Positions 50,566 through 58,900 of a DNA stretch of 64,000 nucleotides are shown in pieces (within the stretch, counting starts at the first letter, position 1; the number at the start of each line of letters is the position of its first letter). Where the stretch lies: assembly GCF_003412465.1 (NCBI RefSeq), contig NZ_QTJV01000009.1:248001-312000 (forward strand). The letters run 5' to 3'. A program made the translations under genes and the position numbers. The notes under the pieces are model-generated. The model made no database searches and had not been told where the DNA came from. It saw only the letters and a list, made by a program, of their open reading frames with translations. The DNA is from Chitinophaga silvisoli (lineage in GTDB: Bacteria; Bacteroidota; Bacteroidia; Chitinophagales; Chitinophagaceae).

Positions 50566-50922
50566 ATGATGCCCATGAAAACAACAGGAACTGATTGTCA
50601 ATATGAAATGATCGCGGCACAAGATGCGCTGGAATTAATTCAAGGAAAATGGCGAATTCCCATTGTTCTTTCTATCGTATATGGTAATAAAAGATTTGGC
50701 GAAATACGAAGAGCGGTTTCAAATATATCCCCCAAAATGTTATCGCAGGAATTAAAGGCACTGGAGGAAAATAAAATAATTACCCGCCAGCTTTACGACA
50801 CTATGCCCATCACGGTTGAATACTCACTTACCCCACTTGGTGCATCCATGAGGCAACTCTTAGTAGAATTATTAAATTGGGGGACCTGTTTCAGGAAAGC
50901 ATTGATCGATAAAAATAATTGA
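50566..50922 (+). CDS. HxlR family transcriptional regulator
   Basis: A 118-residue winged-helix regulator. HxlR features: LELIQGKWRIPIVLSIVYGNKRFGEIRRAVSNISPKMLSQELKALEENKII, and VEYSLTPLGASMRQLL near the C-terminus. The N-terminal cysteine (Cys11) could serve as a thiol sensor, as in HypR/YodB types. It is divergent from the hydrolase at 49711, with operator-like repeats overlapping its own -7 box. Several close Met codons near the start leave the exact start uncertain by up to three codons. Confidence 0.9.
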   Translation: MMPMKTTGTDCQYEMIAAQDALELIQGKWRIPIVLSIVYGNKRFGEIRRAVSNISPKMLSQELKALEENKIITRQLYDTMPITVEYSLTPLGASMRQLLVELLNWGTCFRKALIDKNN

Positions 50923-51317
50923 ATTCATTCGTTTTGATTGATAAAAATACGCGTATTAAAATGTGTATTTGTAAGACTACTTACAGAAGGCGATGAATAA
51001 AAGTTTGAGTGGGTAGCGTCTTAATCATTGCAATTCAAAGGATCTTGTTAAAAGCATTATGCGCTTTATGGTGTATAAATTGGGTGGGTGAAAAAGGCAG
51101 GAATTCTTTATATTTATACAGGTACGGAGCGTATGGCAATCGTTTAAAGCAAAATATGACTGTTCCCTTGCCTAATCCACTTTAAATAAGTTATTATAAA
51201 GAAAATTCTTCCATTTGTTTTAGTTGTTTTTTTGTTATCATGTAATCGCATTCAGCGTGGTTTTTCCCGTTGAGGCTTTTTTTGGTGTGTAAAGTTGTGC
51301 TATTAATTTTTCAAACC
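50923..51317. other. Intergenic region, no gene supported
   Basis: 395 bases, AT-rich, with no coding frame or strong hairpin. It separates two convergent HxlR genes. Confidence 0.4.
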
Positions 51318-51671
51318 CTATATTGTTTTTACCTGTTCCTTTTCTATCTGTTTATCTCCCCAATCTTTTAAATATTGAATAAAAGGAATAAGCTCCTGTC
51401 CTACCTCTGTCAATGTATATTCTACTTTGGGCGGGACTTCGTGGTATACTTTCCGCTGGATTAAATTGTCGGCTTCCAGTTCTCTTAAAGTTTGTGTCAG
51501 CATTTTGGTCGTAATGTCGGGCATCGTCCGGCTCAATTCGCCGTAACGTAAAATGGAATGTTCGTGGAGATACCATAAAATCCTGCCTTTGTATTTACCT
51601 CCAATGCGCTTAAAAGCATAATCTACGGAACAGGTCGTTTCCTCCGGGCAAGTTTTTTCCTTCTTTTTCAT
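51318..51671 (-). CDS. HxlR family transcriptional regulator
   Basis: A 117-residue HxlR-type regulator: two N-terminal cysteines (Cys8, Cys14) in CPEETTC are placed like the redox-sensing Cys of YodB/HypR. KRIGGKYKGRILWYLHEHSILRYGELSRTMPDITTKMLTQTLRELEADNLI and VEYTLTEVGQELIPFI are the family blocks. It is divergent from the MDR oxidoreductase at 51792, with a 7-bp inverted repeat (GTATGTA/TACATAC) in the shared 120-base gap. This arrangement (HxlR with a quinone/enone reductase) is the classic diamide/quinone-response layout. Confidence 0.9.
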   Translation of the reverse strand: MKKKEKTCPEETTCSVDYAFKRIGGKYKGRILWYLHEHSILRYGELSRTMPDITTKMLTQTLRELEADNLIQRKVYHEVPPKVEYTLTEVGQELIPFIQYLKDWGDKQIEKEQVKTI

Positions 51672-51709
51672 TTTTTATATTATTGATTATCAACTATACA
51701 TTACTTTGG

Positions 51710-51767
51710 GTATGTAGGATACAAAAAAGTACATACTTGCTACAAATATACTGTCATTTTAATTTTG
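51710..51767 (+). promoter_or_regulatory. Operator-like repeat and promoter of the MDR operon
   Basis: The inverted repeat GTATGTA (51710) / TACATAC (51730) with a 13-base spacer lies just upstream of TTG (51737-51739), a 20-base spacer and TAATTTTG (51760-51767). This is a full -33/-7 promoter match. ATG 51792 follows. The repeat overlaps the region HxlR would occupy. Confidence 0.65.
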
Positions 51768-51791
51768 TCACTCGATTAAATACTATTTAAA

Positions 51792-52823
51792 ATGAGTACT
51801 GAAAAGAAAAATAACAGACCGACAGTGATGAAAGCAATAAGACAACATGAATTTGGCGGACCAGAGGTGCTTCGGTATGAAGATGCGCCCGTTCCGGAAG
51901 TCGGAAAAGGAGAAGTACTGGTAAAAGTGAAAGCGATCGGGTTAAACCCTCCTGATTGGTATTTACGTGACGGGTACAAAATGTTACCTCCGGAATGGCA
52001 ACCCGAAGTGCCGTTTCCTATCATCCTGGGGACGGATATTTCGGGGGTTGTGGTTGAAGTTGCGGAAGGTGTAAAGGAGTTTGCTGTGGGCGATGAGGTG
52101 TATGCTATGGTACGGTTCCCCAGTTACGGAGATAGCCGGGTGTACGCGGAATATGTAAATGTAGCGGTTTCGGACCTGGCATTGAAACCTAAAAACATTG
52201 ATTTTGTTGAAGCCGCCGCTGCACCGATGTCATTGCTTACGGCCTGGCAGTTCCTGATTGAACTTGGGCATAACGAACCTAATCCACTGCAGCCTAACCG
52301 GCACGAACCGGTACCGCTTTGGGGTAAAAAAGTAATGGTAAACGGTGCTGGCGGCGGCGTTGGACATTTTGCTGTACAGTTGGCCAAATGGAAAGACGCA
52401 CATGTGATTGCTGTTGCTTCTGGAAAACAGGAGCGCGTTCTGCGTGAACTTGGTGCTGATGAATTTATTGACTATACTAAAGTAAATGCTGATGAAATTG
52501 TGTCTGATGTAGACCTGGTAGTTGATTGCGTTGGTGGCCCTGCGACAGGACGTTTTTTGAAAACACTTAAAAAAGGAGGTGCTTTATTCCCGATTTTTCC
52601 ATTGGGTTTTTCCGGTGCAGCGGAGGCAGAAAAATTAGGTGTTAAGGTATCTGCAACACAGGTGCGCTCCAATGGTGCACAACTGTCTGAACTGGCCGGC
52701 TTGATTGATAATGGTACTATCAAAGTGGTCATAGACAGTGTTTTTCCTTTAGCCGATGCCCGTAAAGCACACGAAAGAGCGGCGAAAGGAAATATACAGG
52801 GAAAAATTGCATTGACTGTTTAA
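51792..52823 (+). CDS. NADP-dependent medium-chain dehydrogenase/reductase (quinone reductase-like)
   Basis: A 343-residue MDR enzyme without the zinc ligands of alcohol dehydrogenases. The GroES-like half (about 15-140) has RQHEFGGPEVLRYEDAPVP, GLNPPDW and GTDISG. The Rossmann half contains GAGGGVGHFAVQLAK and VDCVGG. Relatives reduce quinones and alpha,beta-unsaturated ketones. It is divergent from a Cys-containing HxlR gene and leads an operon with an NTF2-like gene 11 bases downstream, suggesting a response to quinone or electrophile stress. Start: ATG 51792; Met13 (MKAIRQ) is an alternative. Confidence 0.9.
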   Translation: MSTEKKNNRPTVMKAIRQHEFGGPEVLRYEDAPVPEVGKGEVLVKVKAIGLNPPDWYLRDGYKMLPPEWQPEVPFPIILGTDISGVVVEVAEGVKEFAVGDEVYAMVRFPSYGDSRVYAEYVNVAVSDLALKPKNIDFVEAAAAPMSLLTAWQFLIELGHNEPNPLQPNRHEPVPLWGKKVMVNGAGGGVGHFAVQLAKWKDAHVIAVASGKQERVLRELGADEFIDYTKVNADEIVSDVDLVVDCVGGPATGRFLKTLKKGGALFPIFPLGFSGAAEAEKLGVKVSATQVRSNGAQLSELAGLIDNGTIKVVIDSVFPLADARKAHERAAKGNIQGKIALTV

Positions 52824-52834
52824 TAGACGAAACT

Positions 52835-53275
52835 ATGGATCATAAGGAATTAGCAGACACGATTGCTTTAAGAGCACTCATTGATAAAATCTCGATGCTT
52901 GGGGATAAAAAGGATTTTGTACATCAAACGGAATTGTTTTCCGAAAATGCCATTTCTGAAACGGTGGCGGGAGGCAAAATCATTTTAAAACTGGAAGGGA
53001 GAAAAGAAATGGCAGAGGCATTTGAAAAGTTTCTCAAGGATTTTGACACGGTTTATCATTTCAATGGGCAACAAACGGTTAGGATAAATGGAGATACTGC
53101 AACCGGATCCTGTTATTGTTTTATTACGTTGATAGGTGATGAAAATGGCAAAAAAATAAAAACTACGGTAGGTGCTACTTATGAGGACGAGTATATTCGG
53201 GTGAATGGTCAATGGCTTGTCTCCAAAAGAGTAGGTAATTTCAATTGGCAGGATAAAGCAGCAATCAATTACTGA
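52835..53275 (+). CDS. NTF2-like (SnoaL-type) protein
   Basis: A 146-residue single-domain protein with the SnoaL_4/NTF2-like cone fold: an N-terminal helix DTIALRALIDKISMLGDKKDF, LFSENAISE, FEKFLKDFDTVYHFNGQQTVRINGDTATGSCYCFITL, and WLVSKRVGNFNW. The pocket residues could bind a small hydrophobic molecule or catalyse an isomerisation/hydrolysis. It is co-transcribed with the MDR oxidoreductase (11-base spacer), so it probably acts on or binds related molecules. A hairpin terminator follows. Confidence 0.85.
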   Translation: MDHKELADTIALRALIDKISMLGDKKDFVHQTELFSENAISETVAGGKIILKLEGRKEMAEAFEKFLKDFDTVYHFNGQQTVRINGDTATGSCYCFITLIGDENGKKIKTTVGATYEDEYIRVNGQWLVSKRVGNFNWQDKAAINY

Positions 53276-53343
53276 AAAAGGTTGGTGAGGGGAAAGATAA
53301 AGTTTATCAGCAATCTGATGGACGGTGGGCTTACTGTAACTTG

Positions 53344-53380
53344 AAGTCCGGATGGATGTTACTCATCCATCCGCAGACTT
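53344..53380 (+). terminator. Terminator hairpin after the NTF2-like gene
   Basis: The stem AAGTC+CGGATGGATG pairs with CATCCATCCG+GACTT (15 bp, one 2-base bulge, loop TTACT). A TTTTT follows about 15 bases later. It lies about 70 bases after the stop. Confidence 0.65.
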
Positions 53381-54014
53381 CGGTACTTTGGTCTTTTTAA
53401 CGCTTCGCTATACGATAAGCCTGGCATGGAATAAAGAACGCCTTAATACGGGGGCGTAATAAGTTTATAATAAGGGCCAAGAGAGAGGATGAGCGTGTCC
53501 TCTGAAATGTTTTATTTTTTTATCCGCGTAATATCTGTTACCTTCACGACTTATGGCGTAAGTCTTGCTTCTCTGATTTGTATCGTTTCACCCTTTCTTC
53601 TCAGTCTTCGCTTTTCCGGTTGCCAGATGTTCCGACAAATAATTATGGAAAATCTTTTCCTTTAATGGGGTTGTGCCGATTGCTATCTTAACATGACATG
53701 AGCACTGCCATTCTTTTTGTTTCCCGGATACAATGTTCATAATGCGCAGTTATGGTGCCGTAATCATATTGCTCATCATATTTAAATACCAAACAGGCCG
53801 CTACGATACAGTTGCCTGGTAATAATGTGTTGTTTTAGCTCATTATTACACCACCGCTAAAATATTAGGGTGGCTAAATGGTATTTAACGATTATGCAGA
53901 AGCAGGTTACCTGAAAAACATCCAGAACCTGATAGGTTTCGTGGTACCTGTATTAAAAGTACCTGCTCACCTGCACTAATAAAGTTTACTCATTTCTAAA
54001 GAATATCAATATAC
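53381..54014. other. Long leader or intergenic region before cold-shock cluster
   Basis: 634 bases with no gene. The last 150 contain pairs of complementary segments (TAATAATG/CATTATTA near 53820-53850; repeated ACCTG motifs near 53910-53970), so part may be a structured 5' leader of the cold-shock gene, a known regulatory mode for such mRNAs. I could not find a perfect -7 box to fix the start. Confidence 0.35.
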
Positions 54015-54458
54015 ATGGCCGAAACATTTTTAAAAAAGGAACTGGAAAAGAAAAAAGCAAAAGAACGGAAGGAGAAAGTCGAGAAGATGCAGCTGCGCAA
54101 GCTCAACAACAAGAAAGGGAAAAGCCTGGATGAAATGATGGCGTACCTGGATGAAAACGGGAACCTGACTTCCCGGCCGCCGGATATGCGTAACCGTATA
54201 GAAATAGACACTGCGGATATTATACTTGGGGCAGCACCGCAAGGCAGGGAACATGACGTACAACGGTCCGGTTTTGTACTGTCTTTTGATGAAGTTAAAG
54301 GATATGGATTTATCAGCGACAGCCAAAGTAAAGAGAGCATTTTTGTACATAGCAATAATATTTCGCAATTGCTGAAAAAAGGAAATAAGGTCAGTTACGA
54401 ATTGCAAAAAGGGCCTAAGGGCTTTAGTGCTGTAAATGTACAGGTGTTAAGAAAATAA
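54015..54458 (+). CDS. Cold-shock domain protein with basic N-terminal extension
   Basis: A 147-residue protein. The first about 40 residues are lysine/arginine-rich and helical (KKELEKKKAKERKEKVEKM), a likely RNA-binding or coiled segment. Residues 82-147 form a cold-shock domain with RSGFVLSFDEVKGYGFIS (RNP1-like KGYGFIS), SIFVHSNNI (RNP2-like) and GPKGFSAVNVQVL. The domain is related to CspA but more divergent than the gene at 55561. It heads a run of RNA-binding genes on the same strand, and a terminator hairpin follows it. Confidence 0.9.
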   Translation: MAETFLKKELEKKKAKERKEKVEKMQLRKLNNKKGKSLDEMMAYLDENGNLTSRPPDMRNRIEIDTADIILGAAPQGREHDVQRSGFVLSFDEVKGYGFISDSQSKESIFVHSNNISQLLKKGNKVSYELQKGPKGFSAVNVQVLRK

Positions 54459-54463
54459 TAAAC

Positions 54464-54502
54464 ACAGGCGGTACAAAAAGCACAATGCTTTGTAGCGCCT
54501 GT
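54464..54502 (+). terminator. Terminator after the first cold-shock gene
   Basis: The arms ACAGGCGGTACAAAAAGC and GCTTTGTAGCGCCTGT pair with one mismatch and a 2-base bulge around an ACAAT loop, 5 bases after the stop. There is no strong T-run. Confidence 0.6.
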
Positions 54503-54720
54503 ATACTTTCCTCTCTTGCCGGATTGTCAATACCCGCAGTTTTTCTACAGCAATATATTTATGAATTATACGAATTAGATAAGGGATTATACAATATTAT
54601 TACGTACCTTCATGGGGATATTGGTTTTCTGCCATAGCCCTCTCTGAACTGCAATCGTCTCCGCTTCCTTTTCAGTTTTTGCGTCTCAGTTGCCATTTTA
54701 TATTTTTTCAAACAGCAATT

Positions 54721-54907
54721 ATGAACATTTTCATAAGGAACCTGCGTCGCATTACATCAATGAAACAATTACTGATCTTTTCGCAGAATTCGGGGCGGTC
54801 AAATCCGTAAAAATCATTACCGATAATTTCACAAACCACCCCGGAAGGTTTGCTTTGTTGAAATGGCAGAAAAGGTTATTGAAAAGCTAAATCATACCAG
54901 TGTGTAA
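54721..54907 (+). pseudogene. Frameshifted RRM RNA-binding protein
   Basis: Reading in three frames reconstructs an RRM like the two genes downstream. ATG 54721 gives MNIFIRNL (RNP2). A second frame then gives TITDLFAEFGAVKSVKIITDNF and HPGRFALL. A third frame gives EMAEKVIEKLNHTSV and a stop at 54905-54907. Two frame changes, near 54750 and 54860, break the gene. The RNP1 motif is also degraded. Sequencing error is an alternative cause. Confidence 0.65.
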
Positions 54908-55013
54908 ATGCAATCTATAGTCGTGAACGATGCACGTCTCAAAACGGCAACTCCACATCTGTGCGGTCGCACGAGAAACTAACTATTCATCAGCAAGCTA
55001 TAAAACATTCTTC

Positions 55014-55250
55014 ATGAAAATATATATCGGGAATTTACACCTAAAGGCATCAGAAACAGAACTGACCAAGCTTTTTGAAGCATTTGGCAATGTTCATTCA
55101 GCAGGTATAATAATGGACAAAAAAAACGGCCAATCAAGGGGTTTTGGATTTGTGCTGATGGAATCTCAGGAGGGAGGAATGAAAGCGATACATGCGCTTA
55201 ACCAGCTAAATTATAAGAATCAGTACCTGGAAGTAAGTGAAGCTATGTAA
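55014..55250 (+). CDS. RRM-domain RNA-binding protein
   Basis: A 78-residue single RRM: RNP2 is IYIGNL (3-8) and RNP1 is RGFGFVLM (about 41-48), with the usual aromatic residues. There is no auxiliary domain. Bacterial RRM proteins of this size are cold-induced RNA chaperones in cyanobacteria and Bacteroidota. I start at ATG 55014 (MKIYIGNL), since the longer frame adds 28 residues with no RRM similarity. It lies between the broken RRM gene and a second RRM gene 27 bases downstream. Confidence 0.9.
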   Translation: MKIYIGNLHLKASETELTKLFEAFGNVHSAGIIMDKKNGQSRGFGFVLMESQEGGMKAIHALNQLNYKNQYLEVSEAM

Positions 55251-55277
55251 ACCAGGTATGCAAAAGTTAAAGTCACC

Positions 55278-55550
55278 ATGAAAATATTCATAGGCAATTT
55301 GGGAAAAGAAATTGCATCACCAGATCTTTTCCAACTGTTTTCAAAGTTTGGTAAAGTAATGTGGGCAGATATTGCCAAAGACGGTAATAATGATCCCCGT
55401 GGATTTGGGTATGTTTATATGCATACAGCAACAGCAGGAGACAGTGCCATTGCTGCACTGAACAAGAAAAAATTCATGCAGCAGTACCTTTCGGTAAGCG
55501 AGGCGCTAGGGAACGAAAAAACTATAGGAAAAACAATTTTTTATCAATAA
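55278..55550 (+). CDS. RRM-domain RNA-binding protein
   Basis: A 90-residue RRM protein: RNP2 IFIGNL (3-8), RNP1 RGFGYVYM (about 41-48), plus a short C-terminal tail (NEKTIGKTIFYQ). It resembles its neighbour at 55014 but is diverged. The CspA-type gene starts 10 bases after its stop, so the two are very likely co-transcribed. The set is a local concentration of nucleic-acid chaperones. Confidence 0.9.
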   Translation: MKIFIGNLGKEIASPDLFQLFSKFGKVMWADIAKDGNNDPRGFGYVYMHTATAGDSAIAALNKKKFMQQYLSVSEALGNEKTIGKTIFYQ

Positions 55551-55560
55551 ATCAATAACA

Positions 55561-55752
55561 ATGCAAGAAGGTACAGTAAAATTCTTCAACGCTACTAAAG
55601 GTTTTGGCTTTATTACGCCTGCTGATGGAAGCAAAGACATCTTTGTTCATGTAACGGGCCTGAGTGATGAGATCGGTGAGAACGACAGGGTGTCTTATGA
55701 AGTACAAAACGGCCAAAAGGGATTAAATGCGGTGAACGTTCGCGTTCTTTAA
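55561..55752 (+). CDS. CspA family cold-shock protein
   Basis: A 63-residue stand-alone cold-shock domain. TVKFFNATKGFGFITP (RNP1-like), DIFVHVTGLS (RNP2-like), YEVQNGQKGLNAVNVRVL. The family binds single-stranded RNA/DNA and prevents mRNA secondary structure. The length and spacing match typical CspA proteins. It ends the RNA-chaperone cluster, followed by a strong palindromic terminator. Confidence 0.95.
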   Translation: MQEGTVKFFNATKGFGFITPADGSKDIFVHVTGLSDEIGENDRVSYEVQNGQKGLNAVNVRVL

Positions 55753-55772
55753 ACCACTATAATTTATTTTTC

Positions 55773-55802
55773 AGCTCTGCGCATGCGCAGAGCTTTTTTT
55801 TT
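55773..55802 (+). terminator. Strong terminator after cspA-like gene
   Basis: A perfect 22-base palindrome (AGCTCTGCGCA and its complement) is followed by nine T. It is a classic rho-independent terminator. Confidence 0.9.
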
Positions 55803-55854
55803 GACCGCATGATCCGGTTTTGCCTTCGAATATTTATGGCCTCCCCTATCTATA

Positions 55855-55893
55855 CAAAAAAAAGCTGCCTCATTTATTTATGAGGCAGCTTTT
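55855..55893. terminator. Terminator of the GH74-like gene
   Basis: A 13-bp stem AAAGCTGCCTCAT/ATGAGGCAGCTTT with loop TTATTT. On the minus strand it is followed by a T-run (AAAAAAA upstream on plus), 18 bases after the stop of the large minus-strand gene. Confidence 0.85.
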
Positions 55894-55910
55894 CAACATT
55901 TAAATATTGC

Positions 55911-58900
55911 TTAGTATTTCACAACTTTCATCGTTTTGTTTTGAGTGCCTTGCCTGATATTTATATAATAAATACCCGGTTTCAGATCCTGGCCAAGTTC
56001 GTAATTAACGCCGGCATTTATTCTTGTAGAATAAACCGGGCTACCACTGTTATTAACAATAGTAAGAAACGCTGCTGCTTTTGAGGAAGATGTCAGTTTT
56101 ATCTTAAACACGCTGTTGGAAGGATTTGGATATACTTCTGTTGCAAAATCCATTTTAACAGGGGTGTTTAATTTATTGCTGGTTATTGCAATCGTGTTTT
56201 GATTTGCAGTCACACTTTGCACCGTATCTCCTGGTTGTAAGGTCCGCACCTCAATAGCCGCTATTGAGCCACTGTAAGGATCATATAAGCCTTTTTTAGG
56301 GTAAAAAGTTACCTGTATCAAACCGGCGTTGTCTGCTGTTGCCTTTATAGTCTTGATAACAGCGGTATTCAACCGGTTACCTGCGGCCTGGTAGATGTTA
56401 AAGTCCGTAAGGCTATCAAGGCCATTGGTAGCTTTTACGCTGAAAATTCTGTTATTCTTTTCCGTATCATGTGGTTCAACGAAGTGTAACCGGATGGCAT
56501 ACATAGTGTTAGGAGTTAGGCCACGCAGGTAATAGCGCATTTGGGTGATATTGTCTTTGAAGATGCGTATATATTCATATACCTGGGGAGGAGCGGGATC
56601 GGTTACATACGATAGATCTACCTGTGAAGTCACTCGTTGTACCCATGTATAACCTGCATGCCATAGATTATTAGGACCGGTAGGGCCTTCAGGAACATAT
56701 TGCGCAAAGGTGGTATTGGCATAAGGACCGGCAGGTGTTACGGTGGTGCCTGCATTGATACCATAAACTGCCGATTTATTTGTCTTTAAAACTTCTATGC
56801 AATAATCATCTACCCATACAGTGCCGAATCCTACCTTGGATATCCAATAAGTAAGTCCTGTTGCACTGTCTGGTACATTGATTGTATCTCTTATCTGGGC
56901 CCAGTTTTCCCGGTATGCAATCACATTATCAATCTGTTTTGAATATACGGTACCAGTAGCACTGTCCTGGCTATTTACAAATCCAATACCATATCCAGCC
57001 CACCATGGGTAACCGGTGGCATCCTTTTCTACTTTCACCCATTGGGTAAACACGATGACGCTACCACCTCTTACCGGGATGGAACCTTTTATGTTCAAGG
57101 CGGTGCTTGCTGTTGTAGCACCGAGTGTCACGGCTTTATCACCGGAATGGCCTTTTCCGCTAACAGCGTATGCAGCGCCTACAGTAGCAACGGATTCTTT
57201 GTAGGAGATCCAGTTAATAAGACCGCTTTCAAAACCATTATTCGGAATTCCTCCACATGAATCAAACGGTACCACTGTTACGGGTAAGGTGGCTGAGACA
57301 CCGGAGTTATCGAGGGTGTTGACAGTAATCGTCAGGGTGCCGGGTTTGATGGCAGTGACAAGACCTGTACTGTCAACTGTAGCTAACGATGCATTTGAAC
57401 TACTCCAGGTTACTCTTTTAATCGAGGTATTGGCCGGCTGGAAGGTGACTTTTACCCGCAGCGTATCCATTGCCCCAATAATGGCGTTGGATGGTTGTAA
57501 TGTAAGGTTAGTGGCCTGTACATTGGCTACATGAATATTGGCTTGTGCAACAATAGCCGGATTGTCTGCTGCGGTGGCGGTTACGATTACGTCTCCTTGT
57601 TTGATACCACTGATAGTGCCACTACTGTTCACCTGGGCTATGGTTGTATCTGAGGATGTCCATAACACTTCTTTATTGCTGGCTTTTGCCGGGTTGAAGA
57701 TGGCATTCAGCTGGAAGGTTGATCCTACAAATACATTCACGGAAGTAGTATCAAGTGTTAGTGACGAAACAGGGATATAGATAACCGTATAGGTTTTGGC
57801 AGCCACAAAATTGCTCTCAACAGATGTAGCGGTGATAGTCACTGTGCCGGCAGCTTTTCCTGTTACCACTCCATTCAGGTCTACAGTAGCTATGGCATCA
57901 TTGGAAGACTTATATACCAGGTTCCGGTTGGTGGCATTGGCTGGTGTGGTGGTCAGCTTCAGCGTGTCCTTATAGCCAACATAGAGATTGCTGCTGTCTG
58001 AATAGACACTGATTCCTTGTAATGGAATGATAGAAGCTTCCAGCGCGGCTATAGAAGCGCTGTAAGGATCATTGGGGCCAGCTTTGGGAATGAATTGCAC
58101 CGTGATTACACCGGCGTTGTCAGCTTTTGCCTGAAGGGTACGTGTTATCACGGTATTCAGCTTATTGCCTGCGGACTGGTAGATGTTGAAATTCATAAGG
58201 CTGTCGCCGCTGGTTCTCACGTTAAAGATCCGGGTGGCTTTGTCTGCGTCGCTGGGCTCAACAAAGTGCAGGCGGAGCGCATAGTTGGCATTCGGAATCA
58301 GGTTACGGAAATAATAACGCAGCTGGGTCGTATTAATTTTGCCAATGCGCATATACTCATATACCTGCCTGGGAGCAGGCGATGTTACCTGGCTAAGGTC
58401 CATCGTGGCCGCATTACGGACGATCCAGGTGTACCCTGCATGCCAGAGTTTATCGGTGCCGGTTGGCCCTTCGGGTATATATTGGCCAATTGTTATATTC
58501 TGATAGGGTGTTGGCTGACTTCCCGCGGGGGCCGTGGTACCTGCGTTGATGGCAGTCACAATGGTGTTCACAATCAGTTGCGAGGTTCTGGACGAGCCTC
58601 CGTCTGCTGCGGAGACGGTGAGTGTAGTAGTGCCGAGTTTTAAGCCGGTCACCATACCGTTTGCATCCACTTTTGCGATTGTACTATCCGCCACCGACCA
58701 GTTCAGGGTTTTATTTGTGGTGTTGGCAGGCATAATTATAGCCACTATCTGCTGGGGTGTATTCATAGTACCATACAATATACTGTCCGTCGTAATACCG
58801 GTAGATATAACCGGAGGGATGACGACAATTTGCCGGGTGCTTATTTTCCCACCATCAACCGATGTGACGGTAATTGTGGCGGTGCCTGCGTTTACTCCGC

